A stretch of 64,000 nt of DNA from Anniella stebbinsi (GCA_029215795.1 JARDYH010000003.1:101030609-101094608), one strand, 5' to 3'. Shown: positions 1 to 12,790, counted from the stretch's first letter. Notes: generated by a model not told the origin, from the sequence alone. Numbers and translations are program-made.

Positions 1-177
1 GGATTCACCTTTACATGGTTCTACCCCCCTGTAAAAGCTGCAGATCCTCCTGAAAGGGCCTGTGGTTGTGGAGCAGGAGAGGCCACAGGGAACTCATCCT
101 TGGAGTCTGAATTAATGAGTGAGCCACATCCTCAGGCCAGGAGGTTACAGAAAGGGGTGCTGAAGTCTCCCCCTGAG

Positions 178-497
178 TAGGCTGACCATATGAAAAGGAG
201 GACAGGGCTCATATAACTTTAACAGTTGTAGAGAAAAGGGAATTTCAGCCAGTATCATTTGTATGCAATTAGTTCCTGGTGAAATTCCTTCTTCATCACA
301 ACAGTTAAAGTTGCAGGCACTATACTAGAGTGACCATATACAAAAGAAGGCAGGGCCCCTGCAAATTTAACTGTTGTGATGAAGAGGGAATTTCACCAGG
401 AACTAATTGCATACAAATGATACTGGCTGAAATTCCCTTTTCTCTACAACTGTTAAAGTTATATGAGCCCTGTCCTCCTTTTCACATGGTCAGCCTA
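178..497. mobile_element. Foldback hAT-type MITE, copy 1
   Basis: A 320-bp element whose two halves are near-perfect reverse complements, so it can fold into one long hairpin. Its ends read TAGGCTGACCA and the reverse complement. It is flanked by a perfect 8-bp direct duplication, CCCCTGAG, at 170-177 and 498-505. An 8-bp target-site duplication with short terminal inverted repeats is the signature of hAT-superfamily transposition. There is no coding capacity; it must have been mobilised in trans. Other copies are at 6182, 6811, 18785 and, truncated, 48766. Confidence 0.85.
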
Positions 498-511
498 CCC
501 CTGAGTGACAT

Positions 512-1714
512 GGCCTGTGATTAATCCATATCTGACTCTTAGGGGCAATGGTGGGATCTTGATGCAGGAGACATGACACCCATCGGTCAAGGACTAGCAG
601 ACTTTTAGGACTAGTGTTAAGGAAATGTTCCCTAACTCTCAAATTGAAGAATCACCAGGAATAGGCAGAGTTCAGTCCAACAGGTTTATTCAAAACAACG
701 TACGAAGGAGAGAGAATTGGCACATGGGTAGTACCAAAACTCTCTGAATCTCAAAGACAAAACTGTTTCATTTATCTCTGTTACAGGCTTTGACATCACA
801 TACCACTCACACCCTCCCTCCTCTGATGGATACATGCCAATAAATGTTTCAACTAAACAATATCTTAAACCATAATAAAACAATATCCGGGGCTATTGAC
901 GCCTCAAAGTAATTTACTGTTTCTTGATAACCTTCGATCACTGATACTTGGTGTTATTTGGTTTCCTCTAATGGCCAGTAATTTTCTTTGCGAAGAACTG
1001 AAAATATTTACTTTTGTGGTGCCAACTTATCTATGCGATAGTTTGAGAGCCATAGAGTCATGTCTAATTCACAGTCTATCTGGAAGAAGAGATAGCGAGG
1101 CTAGTAATCAGGAGAGGATGTTTTGGTTATATCATTCTGTATTTTTCCTCTGAAATGCTAGAATGTGAGGTTTGAACTATACCCTGGTGCAGTGAAATAT
1201 GTTTCTACTTTACCTAAAAAAGGTTTCTTTAGGGGCTTGGAGGAACTAGAGTTTCAGGTTTTGATTTTATATCAATGCCCAGATCAAAAATCCTTATCAC
1301 TAGTCTCCATTAGGAAAACAGTTCTCCCTAATTTCTTCTTCTTGAGGATTATGATTAAATGCTTGTTTAATCAGTCTCGCTGTGTGTAATAGCCAGTTCC
1401 TATTCAGCATCCAGGGCAGGGCTATGCAGGTGAAAGAGCAGAATTATTCTGAGAGAGGCATGTTCAGTACTCAATGGCTTTCATTGAGTTCTGTGAAGGA
1501 AAGAGAATGGATTTCCATTTGGGAACAGTTATAAGAACATAAGGGCAACCCTGCTCCATATAGTACAGAATCCTTTCCCCAGTACTGGCCTCATATATGC
1601 CTCTGGGAAGCACACATGTCTGCTCCAGACCTCCCCTGTTGTTTGTCCCCAGTGCCTAAGGTAGACTGCCTCTGAACATCAAGATTTGACTTGGTTGTCA
1701 TGTTTAAGAGCTGT
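512..1714. other. Unassigned intergenic sequence
   Basis: I see no gene, RNA or recognisable repeat in this 1.2-kb stretch. The short open frames show no family signature and are compatible with chance. Confidence 0.4.
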
Positions 1715-2095
1715 TTGATAGACCTTTCCTCTATGGGTCCAGGGAGTGATGAATGCATCATTGCATGCAGAAGTGGTACATGCTTCCCTTAAAGAGGCAG
1801 TGGTGCAACCACTCCTGAAAAAGCCTTCATTAGATCCAGAGATGTATTGCAACTATTGCCCAGTCACTAATACTCCCTTTCTGAGCAAGGTGCATGAGAG
1901 GGTGGTGGTGAACCAGCTGCAGATATTCTAGAAGGATACTGATTTATCTAGACCAATTTCAGTCTGGATTCCACCCTAGATATGGGACAGATTGCCCTGA
2001 TGGAAGACCTTTATTGGGAGAGGGACAGAGGGAGTGTGACCTTCTTACTTACTTGATCTCTCAGAAGCTTTTAATACTATTGAGCAATTTTATAA
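1715..2095 (+). mobile_element. L2-like LINE fragment
   Basis: The plus-strand frame contains the stretch around PLLKKPSLDP followed by a proline-rich line and VHERVVVNQLQ. This matches the region just upstream of the reverse transcriptase core in the better copy at 23.1 kb (RPLLKKSSLDP then VLERVVVSQLQ). The coding frame is broken by stops. A detached 3' tail of the same family, with the CCCAGAGAGCTTCG core, follows at about 2238-2290 after an (AT)n run. Confidence 0.75.
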
Positions 2096-2329
2096 TCCCA
2101 AAGCAGTTTACAACAAATTATTAAACATCATTATAAAAGCATAACATCTAAACAAGTTAATGGTTAGCAAAAGCCAGGCAGGGGCTGGGGGGGCAAAAGT
2201 GGCATGCATATATATATATATATATATATATTTGTAAACTGCCCAGAGAGCTTCGACTATGGGGCAGTATATAAGTGTAATAAATAATAATAATATATAT
2301 ATATATGCTTTAAAAAAAATACAATGTGA

Positions 2330-2830
2330 GCCATTGACATGAGCTAAGGCCCCCCAGGCCCCCATATTCCTCTGGGCGGTCCTGGTTAAACAAGTAAAAT
2401 TTAAATAATGTCAAAAGCACATGACTGAAGATGTCCAATGTATTGAAGAGGGGAGGTCATTCCAGAGGGAGGTGCTACCACAAAGAAGAACCATTGATGT
2501 GTTGCTGCCAGATGTGACTCTGCAGGATGTAGCATGGCCTCCCCTGAAGAACGTAGTGATCTAATTAGTCTATAAAACAGGAGATGATACAAAGCCCTAA
2601 GTTGTATGTCAATAATACTTTAAACCTGGCTCAGTAGCAAACTGGCAACCAGTGCAGCTCTTTCAGTACAGGTGTTATGTGCTCATGGTAAGGCACCCCA
2701 TTCAAGAGCCTCGTTAAAACATTCTGCACTGGCTACATCTTCTGAACCAGCCTCAAGGGCAGCCCCACATAGAAAGCTTTACTGTAGTCCATCTCAAGGT
2801 TTCCAATGCATGATGCTTTCTTCCACAATC
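2330..2830 (-). mobile_element. L2-like LINE fragment, reverse orientation
   Basis: The reverse complement encodes MDYSKAFYVGLPLRLVQKM near its upstream end. This is the same block as LDYCNALYVGLPLKTVQKLQ in the 22.8-24.7 kb copy. The remainder is the degraded C-terminal region and 3' part of the element. Non-functional relic. Confidence 0.65.
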
Positions 2831-2910
2831 TGGGTTCCCAACTAGGTTCTTGTTTAATTCTAGGTTTGCTGTGGCTGTTTAGATAGTTAATTTTCCTTGT
2901 TAAGGAAGTC

Positions 2911-2970
2911 TCCCTCCCTCCCTCCCTCCCTCCCTCCCTCCCTCTCTCTCCCCCTCTCTCTCTCTCTCGA
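2911..2970. repeat. (CCCT)n/(CT)n microsatellite
   Basis: Pyrimidine-only tract of repeated TCCC units passing into CT dinucleotides. A second compound (CT)n(CA)n tract lies at about 3381-3432. Confidence 0.9.
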
Positions 2971-3377
2971 CAGTCACATAGTTGCATTGCTGCTGGGTAT
3001 AGAGTTCATATAAAAGCAACATCTCTCCATTCTATTTTCTACATCAATGATGGTGGCTAGTTTGCCCAAAGTTTGCAGAGAATACGGGTTGATCTCTATA
3101 AAAGGGACGGTTGACTATAAAAGTGAAAGTCAATGGATCTGAATCATGGCTCTAAATTTTCTTCTTAAACATAATTTTGATATGACCTCCTTTTAATTGA
3201 CCTCTTTGTTTAATGTGCACATGCATTCAATAATCATGCTATTCTTTGCATTCTTTAGCATATAATATGTTTCACATAAAGCCAAATGTTCAAAAAATAG
3301 CAAGACTCTTGTAAGAGGAAAATACAAGAATGCCATGTTTATTTGAATACAATTTTTAAAAAATCAAAAGAGTGCTT

Positions 3378-3431
<54 letters not shown>

Positions 3432-3834
3432 ATTTCACACACATTGGGTGCTGCCAGATGGAGGGCTCCTAACACTACTAATCAGAAGAAGACATTGTGC
3501 AACTATTCTGCTTTTCTCCCTTGATGGATTTTTTTGTAGGAAAAAATTGAAGAACAAGTGGGGACACACAGGAAGGTTACAAATGGAAGATGAGGCCACC
3601 TGGATCCCCTGTAAAATTCGGTGAATATGGCGGCATGATGATTGCACAATCTTATCTGGAAATAATACCCATATGCACATTTTAAAAAATTACAACTTCC
3701 TCACTAATTTTGAAAGGTGGGCTTAATGCAAAGCACCTCCTCTCTGACTTTCTTTGAATCTCTCATCAAAATACTGAGCACAGGGATTTGTCTACTTGGA
3801 CTCTGTAAAATGTTGTGCACATTGATTATATTGA

Positions 3835-3992
3835 ACCTATTCAGACAATGCACTAAGCCATAGTTAGGCAGCTAACCCTTTTGCAGCATATAATTAATGA
3901 GCATGTTTAACCATGGTTAAGAATGGTTCATACAACATGCTAAGCCATGTTTAGCTCAAAATGCTTAAGCACTGTGGCTTAGCATCTGAACA
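3835..3992. mobile_element. Short MITE with TTCAGAC-type ends
   Basis: The sequence opens with CCTATTCAGACAATGC and closes with the near reverse complement GCATCTGAACAGG. Internal blocks around CTAAGCCA recur in both orientations. It has no coding potential. The ends resemble the AATTCGGACGACA ends of the elements at 26.5 kb and 51.2 kb, so these may be one broad family. Confidence 0.55.
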
Positions 3993-4103
3993 GGGTCATT
4001 AATATATATTCAATGATCAAAAAACCTGCCAGTTTAAGATCAGAGTTAAGGTTCGCTCATGTTGGCTCAAGCTCTACAAAGCCAGGAAACTGGAAGCTAA
4101 GGT

Positions 4104-4105
4104 TG

Positions 4106-4149
<44 letters not shown>

Positions 4150-4150
4150 T
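4104..4150. repeat. (AAT)n microsatellite
   Basis: About 15 consecutive trinucleotide units. It sits between a 90-bp repeat fragment (4020-4103, similar to 46,485-46,560 and, reversed, 48,440-48,535) and the start of an L2 tail. Confidence 0.95.
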
Positions 4151-4259
4151 TATTACCTACCTCTCCCTCCAGATCGAGGCGGGGAACAACAATAAATATA
4201 AACACAAGAACCACAAAATAGATAAAATATTAAAACAAATAAAAACTAATACATCATTA

Positions 4260-5545
4260 AAAAAACATCTTAAAATCCAACTGGGTAGGCCTGCCGGAAG
4301 AGATCAATCTTCATGGCTCTCTTAAATTCATGAAGAATGCTAATTTGTCGAATCTCCTCTGGCAGGCCATTCCACAGTCTGGGAGGGGCAGAAGAGAAGG
4401 TCCTCTGGGCAACACTCATCAGTCTGGTTCTGGATGATTGGAGTAAATTCTTCCCAGAGGACCTGAGGGTGTGGGGCAGATTATACAGGAGAAGGTAATC
4501 CTGCAGGTAACCTGGACCCAAACCATGTAGGACTTTAAAGGTAATAACCAACACTTTATACTTTGCCCCAAAACTGATTGGCAGCCAATGAAGTGATTTT
4601 AAAATTGGTGTAATGTGGTTTCCCCTAGGTGTACCAGTGACCAACCTGGCTGCCATATTTTGAACTAGTTGAAGTTTCTGGACTAGGCATGAAGGTAGCC
4701 CTATGTACAGCACATTGCAAAAGTCGAGCCTCAAAGTTACCAGTGCAAGCACTACCATCTTTAGGTCTTCCAACTCTAGGAAGGGGCACAGCTGGTGTAT
4801 CAGCCGAAGCTGATAGTAGGCACTCCTGGCCGTCGCGTCTATCTGGGCTGTCATTTGGAGCAATGGATCCAGGAGTACCCCCAAGCTGTGAACACAGTCT
4901 TTCAGGGGGGTGTAACCCCATCCAGAACTGGTTGACACACCTCCAAACCCAGGTTGTGGCCTTTGACAGAAAGCACCTCCGTTTGTTTTTCCTCATCCAG
5001 CCCATTACCACCTCCAAGCATTCATTCAGAGGAGACACACCATCCTTAGCTGACAATGTTGTCGAAGGCATAGAGAAATATATTTGTGTGTCATCAGCGT
5101 ATTGATAGCACCCCGCCCCATGCCTCTGGATGATCTCTCCCAGCGGTTTCATATAAATGTTAAACAGCATTGGGGAAAGGATGGCACCTTGTAGTACACC
5201 ATATAGCAGCTCCTTCTTTGAAGAACAGCTATCCCCAAGCATCACCATCTGGAACCTACCCGATGGTGACCAGAACCACTGAAGCACAGTGCCCCCGAGT
5301 CCCAATTCCCCCAGGTGCTCCAGATGGATACCATGGTTGATGGTATCGAAAACCACTGAGAGGTCCCGGAGTACCAACAGGGACACACTCCCCTTGTCAA
5401 TACTCAGGTGTAGATCATCCAGTAAGGCGACCTGCCCTGAAGCCGGTTTGAAATGGGTCTACAAAATCAAAGTCATCCAAAACCGCCCTCTCGATCACCT
5501 TGCCCAAAAATGGAAGATTTGCTCCATGATCAGTGATGATGTGTA
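4260..5545 (-). mobile_element. L2-like LINE, 3' half, reverse orientation
   Basis: Two overlapping minus-strand frames (5386-4625 and 4938-4270) together cover the reverse transcriptase fingers/palm and the C-terminal domain. Visible are GVLQGAILSPMLFNIYMKPL, the catalytic YADDTQIYF box, LDFCNVLYIGLP, and the LHWLPI and LWNGLPEEIR C-terminal signatures. The frame changes between the two parts, so the ORF is inactive. The retrotransposon 3' end is at the lower coordinate. Confidence 0.85.
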
Positions 5546-6173
5546 ATGTCACAAATCATAAGCTTACAATTTACCCTCCGTGCTCTTGCACTTCCCCTTG
5601 GTCTTTCAGGCCCAAATCTAGATGGGAAAGCTGGAGTGCCTGGGACCAGCAAAGACACCCCGCATTGTCCTAGATGTGTATTGCTTTATAAAGCATCTGA
5701 GCCTTACTGTATTGCTAGAAGAATCCTTCTGTGAGTTGACCGATCTGAGACTGTCATCAGACAAGGGGAAATCACGGTTCCCTAATGTCGCTTCTCCACC
5801 CCCGTTCCTGTCCAAAATACTTCCTCTTTCTACCAGGAGAAGAAAGAGGAAGTAAACAAAGACCATGTGGCCCATTCAGGGGCTGTTTTTATCCCGCTGC
5901 TTTTCCTGTACACAGCAGGAAACAGCAGCACATTCTGTTTTTTAAAAAGTCAGATTAAAAGGGGTCCATTTTGTGACAGAAAATAGGCAAGAAGGAATGG
6001 GAGGCACGTAGGAGGCGGACAACGTCATCTAAAGGATGCGCAAACATCCGTAAGTGGGCAGCAGCAAGCGTGTGATAAAATGCTTATCTGAAGGGAAAAA
6101 AACCCAGCAGTAAAACCTAGCAGGTTTGAGGTAAAAAGAAGCCAAATGAAGGAGATCACTCTTGGACAGAAGC
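5546..6173. other. Unassigned intergenic sequence
   Basis: No supported gene or repeat in this stretch; it ends at the duplicated site of the next foldback element. Confidence 0.4.
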
Positions 6174-6181
6174 AGTCAACT

Positions 6182-6501
6182 TAGGCTGACCAGATAAAAC
6201 CCAGGTCAGGGCTCATGTAACTTTAACAGTTGTAGAGAAAAGGGAATTTCAGCCAGTGTCATTTGTATGCAATTAGTCCCTGGTGAAATTCCCTCTTCAT
6301 CACAACAGTTAAAGTTGCAGGCACTATACTAGAGTGACCATATACAAAAGAAGGCAGGGCCCCTGCAACTTTAACTGTTGTGATGAAGAGGGAATTTCAC
6401 CAGGGACTAATTGCATACAAATGACACTGGCTGAAATTCCCTTTTCTCTACAACTGTTAAAGTTACATGAGCCCTGACCTGGGTTTTATCTGGTCAGCCT
6501 A
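6182..6501. mobile_element. Foldback hAT-type MITE, copy 2
   Basis: Same family and exactly the same 320-bp length as the copy at 178-497. It has TAGGCTGACCA ends and an internal long inverted repeat. The flanking octamers AGTCAACT (6174-6181) and GGTCAACT (6502-6509) differ at one base, as expected for an aged 8-bp duplication. Confidence 0.85.
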
Positions 6502-6810
6502 GGTCAACTACAGCCTGATAATAAACATAAGTGCTCAGATACAGAGAAAGGAAATAATGATGATGGTCAATAGCTGGATGACTGTTAAAAAAACTAAGCC
6601 AGGAGAGATCAGTCAACAGCTATTAACCATGGCAGCTAGACAAGCCTCCACATTCTAATTTCCCTCCACAAGGAGGGGTGGTTGCCTCTTTATGCCCTGT
6701 TTGTGGACTTTCTGGAGGTATCTGGCTGACCACAGCTGGAAACAGGATACTGATCTAGGTGGACCTTTGGTGTGAGCCAGCCTAGCAATTTCTTATGGTA
6801 TCAAGTATAG

Positions 6811-7066
6811 TAGGGTGAGCCTATGAAAAGGAGGGCAGGGCTCCTGTATCTTTAAGAGTTGTATAGAAAAGGGAATTTCAGGAGGTGTCATTCATATGCA
6901 TGTAGCACCTGGTGAAATTCTCTCTTCATCACAACTGTTAAAGCTGCAGGAGCTTTGCCCTCTTTTGTATCTGCTCACTCTAGTATAGCTAGAGCAGCTT
7001 TAAATCCCCTTTTCTACACAATTGTTACAGATACAGGAGCCCTGGCCTTTTCATATTCTCACCCTA
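6811..7066. mobile_element. Foldback hAT-type MITE, copy 3 (diverged)
   Basis: A 256-bp shorter and more diverged relative of the foldback family. It starts TAGGGTGAGCC and ends with the matching inverse. Flanking octamers AAGTATAG and AACTATAG differ at one base. Confidence 0.75.
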
Positions 7067-8465
7067 AACTATAGTTATATTAAAGAACCTCCATGATCAG
7101 CTCCAGTTTGAATATGAGGTTCTGAGAGGGCATCTTGGAAACATCTGGTTATGAACTGTTGGAAAACAGGATGTAGATGTAAATGCTCTTGATTCCTTAC
7201 TATCAAGTATGCGCAGAACAGATGCACAATCCACATTTACTTGGTAGTAAATCCCACTGTATTCAAATGAAGGTTGCTTCTAGGTCAGGTAGGTTTGGTT
7301 GAGATATTGTGACCTTTCCAAGGTGAATCAGTTGCTTTTTTAAAATGAGGCTCCCACCAGAAAGAACAAGCCAGCTAGAGCATAGGAAGGACCTCCAAGT
7401 TCTAATGCAATCTACTATGCAACCCCAGGTTTGCATCTAGTTCCAACCTTCACCACCACCCCTGCTTAAAACACACACATTGGGTGACTGAATTGCTGTG
7501 CAACAAGTACATCCCATTTCACCATATGTACTTTAAAAAAACTTTGTTTGTTTTTTAAACCTCTCAGTGGGAAAACATCTCCGCAAAACAGAAGCTGCTA
7601 GAGGAAGACAGAAAAATGAACCTCCATGTCCGGTCACAGTCTGCTGTGCAAACATGTTTTTAGTGGGAGACTGTGCTTGAATGTGGCTTTTCTCCGATCT
7701 AGCTGTCATAACCTCTCTCTTGTCGTGCTTCCCCCACCTCTTGAGCTATATGTATGCATATGTAATATATATTCTAAAAGAAAAAGAAGAAAAAGATATT
7801 TACATGTCTGCTCCCTCCCCACTGCTCTGGGGCAGCACCATGTCAGTGGCATGCCTTCGGAGGAATGGAATGGGAAGACTTCTTGCTGAGGGGGCTACAG
7901 AGGTGCACCATGGCAAGGGCCAAGCCAGGGGTGCCCACAGGCATGCAAGCCTTCACTCAGATAGGGCCAGCACAATGCATCTAGCTCTGACAGCTGCGTA
8001 CATTTGCATGCAACCTTCATGTATCAACATAAGGGCTATTCCTATCTATGAGGAGCTGGGTCCATTCACTAGTGTGTGTATGTAGGATTGTCTCTTAAAT
8101 TAAGGTGACTTGCAAAGCCGTTTCTGCCAATATAAGCCCTACAATTATAAAAATGACACCCATTGGGCTAATGACTTGCAACTTGGCATCCATAATCTAC
8201 ATGATGAGCTCTACAAATGTGCAAAACATCAAATTGATCAAATATAAATTGTCACAGATACAGCAAGTTAAAAAGTGGTGAAATTTGACACATTTGTCCT
8301 TTTTACGACGTTTTCGCAGATGATCATAAACTTCTTTCAAAATGTGGTGAAAACTACTCGTGTAATTTATTCAGGCTTGTCAATGTGTGTTTCACTGGAT
8401 TGGTGAAGGGGTTCAAAAGTTATTCAGGTTTTTCTCCCCCATGAAAGCGTCGTGACACCAACTGC
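7067..8465. other. Unassigned sequence with a possible ancient SINE-like fragment
   Basis: At about 7235-7290 there is a short segment (GTAAATCCCACTGTATTCAA) resembling part of the repeat at 13,500-13,735. Nothing else is recognisable. An open frame at 7681-8085 has no domain signature and runs through low-complexity sequence. Confidence 0.35.
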
Positions 8466-8473
8466 TGGCAAAC

Positions 8474-9253
8474 TAGGGCTGTGCACCGCCTTGGGCTGAA
8501 TCCCCAAATCTGAGGCGAGGTGAGCTGTTTCGGCCCATGTCAGCCTGGATCTGAGTCAGTACCGGGTTGGCCTGAGGCACCCCATGGCTGAAGCAGATCA
8601 GTACCAAAGCCTTGGGTTGCCTTGGGCCAATTTAGAGCAGTGCTGAGCCACCCCACTCCCCAACCACCTGCCTGCCTGCTCAGGAAAGCCAGTACAAGGC
8701 CATCCATGGGTCCATTGGACTCCCCGGACTCCCCCTCCGCCCTCCGGGTCACTTTCCCTGCCACCAGCACTGAGACTTACTTGTAAATCTTGTCCTCCTC
8801 CCAGAGAGCTATTCCTCTTTATGACAACCATAGTTTGCAGCCATAGATATAGTAAAAACAGAAAGCCGCCATGATCTCTACTTGAAATCACAGCTCAGCT
8901 CTCTGGAAAGAGGATGTGATTTACAGGTAAGACTCAGTGGTGGTGGGTGTGGGTTGGGGGGAAGTAGAGGGGGGTGAGGAGGCTGTGAAGGGGGTTAAAG
9001 GGGCTGCAAGGAGGGAATGAGGAGTTGGAAGTCCCATGGACTCCCAGCTGGCCTTTTGCCCAGCTGTCCTGCTATGCAGCTGGGCACCCAGGAACCTGCA
9101 AGGATGAGTCACTTCAGGGGAGGCCAAATCTTGCTTCAGCACAGAGGCAAGGTGGGTACCCTCCGAAACACCATGGGTCGAATTGGGGCCATTTCAATGG
9201 CTCTGAAACAGCCTCGGAGGTGAGTTGGGGGTGGGGGGCTGTGCACAGCCCTA
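8474..9253. mobile_element. hAT-type non-autonomous element with TAGGGCTGTGCAC ends
   Basis: A 780-bp element beginning TAGGGCTGTGCAC and ending with the inverse GTGCACAGCCCTA. The flanking 8-bp sequences TGGCAAAC and TGGCAAAA form a near-perfect duplication. It encodes no transposase. A shorter relative with similar ends is inserted in the CR1 at 21.5 kb. Confidence 0.8.
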
Positions 9254-9819
9254 TGGCAAAATTATATTGGGCATGCTCAGTTTCACTCTGAAGCTAAAAT
9301 GCTGCTAGTACTCCAGTGTTTTCAGGGGAATTCCACTGTCCCTGTCAGTGGGGGAGGTGTAGCAGGAAACTGTCAACTGAGATAAGAGTCAGGTTTCACT
9401 CTGAAGCTGGACTACTGCCAGTACTCCAAGGTTATCAGAGGAATTCTATGTTACAGAATGAATTCTATCCGTTTGTTATGGAATCATAGAATCATGGGGT
9501 AACCTGACAAGCTCAAATGCCAGCTCGTTTTTGTTTACTTAACTTTTGTTTCACAATAAAAATATTTTGCACCTTCAAAGTGTTAAGTATGTTGCATAAA
9601 TCAAATGGTAAACATGCCAATTAACTCAATTTTAATTCTGGGGGGGTCTACAAACGTCTCTTTGGTGCCTGTTTCTGATAATAAGCGCTTTTTCCTATAT
9701 TCATATTACGTCTGATAGCGGTAGAAGAGAGCCGTTAAGGCAAATTACAAACATCATAAAATGCACCTTACAATTGTTTATATGCAGAGTTTCGCTGCAG
9801 ATTCATTTCAGGGGTCTAT

Positions 9820-10870
9820 GGCTGAACGTGGGAAAATTGATGAGAGCACCACCCTGTCTCCTGATGGCACCTCTCCCAGACTTTCCCACCATTTGTTAAC
9901 CCCACCCACCTGACTTTCTCACCGTTGCCCTTCCAATCACGATAGTGTGTGACTTCGCATGTGGGTACGATTGCTAAACATTGGGTGTTCCCACAATTAC
10001 AGCTTTTAGCAGGGCAGCATTGGCTTTGGGACCAAATGTAAAACCATAAAAGCATCATTTTTCCAGGTAATGGACGGCCCTGGCAAGAACCCACCCACAG
10101 AGCGTCTGCCCCCCCATTCCTCCTGCAAAGAATCCTCCACTGTACACTCCCACCCACTGTACACTGCCCTTTGACTCCTGCGCCCTGGAAATGTGCTGCT
10201 TCAAGGGCAGATTGTTGTGTTGCCTTTCCGTTATAATGTTGCATTTCGCACTGATGATCCCAGTTCCATACAAACTTCCCATTATTCTGTCTGTCTCCGG
10301 ACACCAAGATGCCAGCACAGTACAGTTTTTGAATGCCCAACACTGAGTGGTCTAGAGGACAACCTCACCATCCCATAACCTGGTCTATGCATCGCAGAGG
10401 TGGGTGACTGGTAATGAGGGAGTGGGGGAGGGATGAACGATGGCCACAACAACAAAAACTGGATGGCACTGATGTCCTCTCTTCCCCCCACCCCCAGTCC
10501 GCTTGATATCATACCAATTGCGTTGCCTTTTGGGCAGAATGAGGAGACTGGAGCGTATAGTGTGACGTGCACGCTCTCCGGTTCCACTCCGGCAACTGCC
10601 AGTGCCATTGGAATGAACAGTCCAGCAGGGGACACCACAACATGGGCAAGTTGGCTCAGACGTTGCATTTTTGGCGCATTCTGCCCAATCTCCTGTGTTT
10701 TCCCCACTTGCGCTGTGCCTTTCAGATTGCAAAACCATAAAAGCAACATTTTTCCATGTTTTGTACGGCCATGGTGAGCACCCGCACGCGGAGCATCCAC
10801 CCCCCTATTCCTCCCTGTGGTGTGCCTTTCGGATTACTCCGCCCACGCTTTGCAATGGGCTTGTGCCCAC
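9820..10870. repeat. Unclassified repeat with two internal direct copies
   Basis: A block around CCATAAAAGCATCATTTTTC at about 10,040 recurs as CCATAAAAGCAACATTTTTC at about 10,735. In both places it is followed by a cytosine-rich stretch and a CCATTCCTCC or CTATTCCTCC motif. The whole region reads like a tandemly duplicated, GC-richer repeat unit of about 700 bp. Open frames on both strands here (for example 10,343-9,816 and 10,800-10,282) show no protein family features. A (CA)n tract follows at about 10,940. Confidence 0.45.
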
Positions 10871-11439
10871 ATGTAACCATTTCTAGAATAAAGATATTGC
10901 ATTGCTTTATGATAATAAAACAAGTGTTCTTTTCTTTGCAACACACACACACACACACACATATAACTTCCAGGAAAATCAATGAAAGAAGGGAGAGAAG
11001 ATACAAAGCCCTATGCACGCTCGGGCGCTAAAGTTTCTGGGGAGAAAGTCCCCCCCCACCTGCTCAATGCTCCTTACTCCCGAGTAACAGCACTCAATGG
11101 CAGGAACTGGCTTGCACGTACAGTAGTTTCCCTTCCTTTTTCCAGCCACGATCCCAGCAAGGGAGTGAGTGGGGGGAGGGAAGCCTTAGCGGCCCTCAAA
11201 TTATACTCAAAATGAGCAACGCACATCCTTATTCCAACCCCCTTGATTCCTGTAGAACCAGCTCCATGTGAGTAGCTTTGCATCTCGACAAAAGAAAGAT
11301 TCCAGTGGGAATTTAAAAGAAATTTGTTTGTTTTGTTTTTGTAGTTTTTTGAAGTGTTGAAGTGGTTTTTAAATATACAGATTGTGTGTATGTTGTATGT
11401 TTTTGCTGTTTTAATTTTTGTATATTGTTTTTAATTGTT

Positions 11440-11520
11440 TTTAATCCTATGTAAACCGCCCAGAGAGCTTCGGCTATGGGGCGGTATACAAATGTAATAA
11501 ATAAATAAATAAATAAATTA
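11440..11520 (+). mobile_element. L2-like LINE 3' tail
   Basis: Detached 3' terminus of the L2-like family: the CCCAGAGAGCTTCGGCTATG core, GGGGCGGTATA, then an (AAAT)n tail. Identical tails end the longer copy at 24.7 kb; others are at 19,740-19,800 and, reversed, 61,806-61,865. Confidence 0.85.
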
Positions 11521-12575
11521 AGTACCGGTAATTTAAGGTCAGCCATTATTGAACAGTCCATGAGTCAAGGGAAGAAGAAGGAAGTAGGAGGGAGGAGACA
11601 GGAAATGACAAAGCAAGCATTGGGTCAATCCCCTCCCACCTTGTCCACAACTTGGGAGGGGTAGCCAAAGAAGGGGCAGGCATTCACTCATGACATCACA
11701 AGCCCTGCCCACCAAACTACGCCCACGATTAGTATTAATCCAAAAGGGCAGTGGAGGTTACACAACCAAAATGTGATTGAACATCGGAGAAATATTAAAA
11801 GTCGCATTTAATTGACACCTTGGAAAAACGTGTTAACGGAAGCTATAAGTCGCATAGATGTCTGATCTGCGCCCCACTCGTGTGTACAAAATGCCATCAG
11901 AATGAAGTAAAGGCGACCCAAATAAGCCGTGAAGAGGTACCCCAGGTTGTAACACAAAAAATGTGATCAGTCAAAAGGGATGAATATACATGCAAGGCAC
12001 TATAAAGCGTTGCAAGGTGTGCTTGACATTATCCTTTTTCTCACATTCTCTAAAGCCTGATGACTGTGGGCTGCATTTTTCTACTGTAAAGTTTATCAGT
12101 AAATACAATCAAGATCTGAACTGCCACCTTGATAATGTTATGGAGTATCAAATGGCTGGAGATAGAATGCAAGCACACTACAGCCTAGTTGCAGAGTGGT
12201 TAGTAAATCACTTGTTGCTGTGGGTAACAAGCTGCCCAGAACCCTACAACAGCCTGAGGGTTCTGGGTGGCTCATTACCCATGGCAACAAGCCACACTGC
12301 ATACGACAAGTTACCCTGCAAAAGGTAATTATGCTAATCCTATTGAAATGCAGCTGGCATGGTTGACAGGGGAAATACGCTACTGTTGCTCATTTCTCCA
12401 GCCACAATTGTGCGAATGGAGCAATATGTCCTGGCATAATCAGAATGAGTATTTGGCAGTGTGTGTCAAGAGAGAGTAAATGCAATTCTTGAAGAGGTAA
12501 ATGTTCACTATTACGGAAACATCCATCGTAGATGTGACATACTGAGCAGCTGTTACGTATCATACGATATAAGCA
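11521..12575. other. Unassigned intergenic sequence
   Basis: No gene or known repeat recognised in this 1-kb stretch. Confidence 0.35.
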
Positions 12576-12578
12576 TCA

Positions 12579-12790
12579 GAGGCCATCAGAGGGAGAGGAA
12601 GCAGCAGCCAAACACCTCTCCATCATGCCTGGATCCAGCTCCAGCTGAGAGCCCCCCTTTCCTCCTGCTACCAACTGTCACTGCTGAGGCCATCGGAGGG
12701 AAAGGAAGCAGCAGCCAGGCATCATCCCTCCATCATGCCTGGATCTGTATGAGGCTATGAGAGGGAGAGGAAGCAGCAGCAGAAGCCCTT
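12579..12790. repeat. Three imperfect tandem repeats
   Basis: The block GAGGCCATCAGAGGGAGAGG with a following AAGCAGCAGC appears three times, at about 12,579, 12,684 and 12,752. The intervening CATCATGCCTGGATC is shared by the first two. Units differ in length (about 105, 68 and 40 bp). It immediately precedes a LINE-like 3' tail (about 12,890-13,005, TGCCTTGAGAGCC followed by ATAATAAACAAAC), so it may be the body of a short non-LTR element. Confidence 0.6.

Noticed and set aside
9816..10800. Long overlapping ORFs of 172-175 codons on the minus strand
   Set aside because: They lie in a duplicated GC-richer repeat with open frames on both strands, which suggests low stop density rather than coding.
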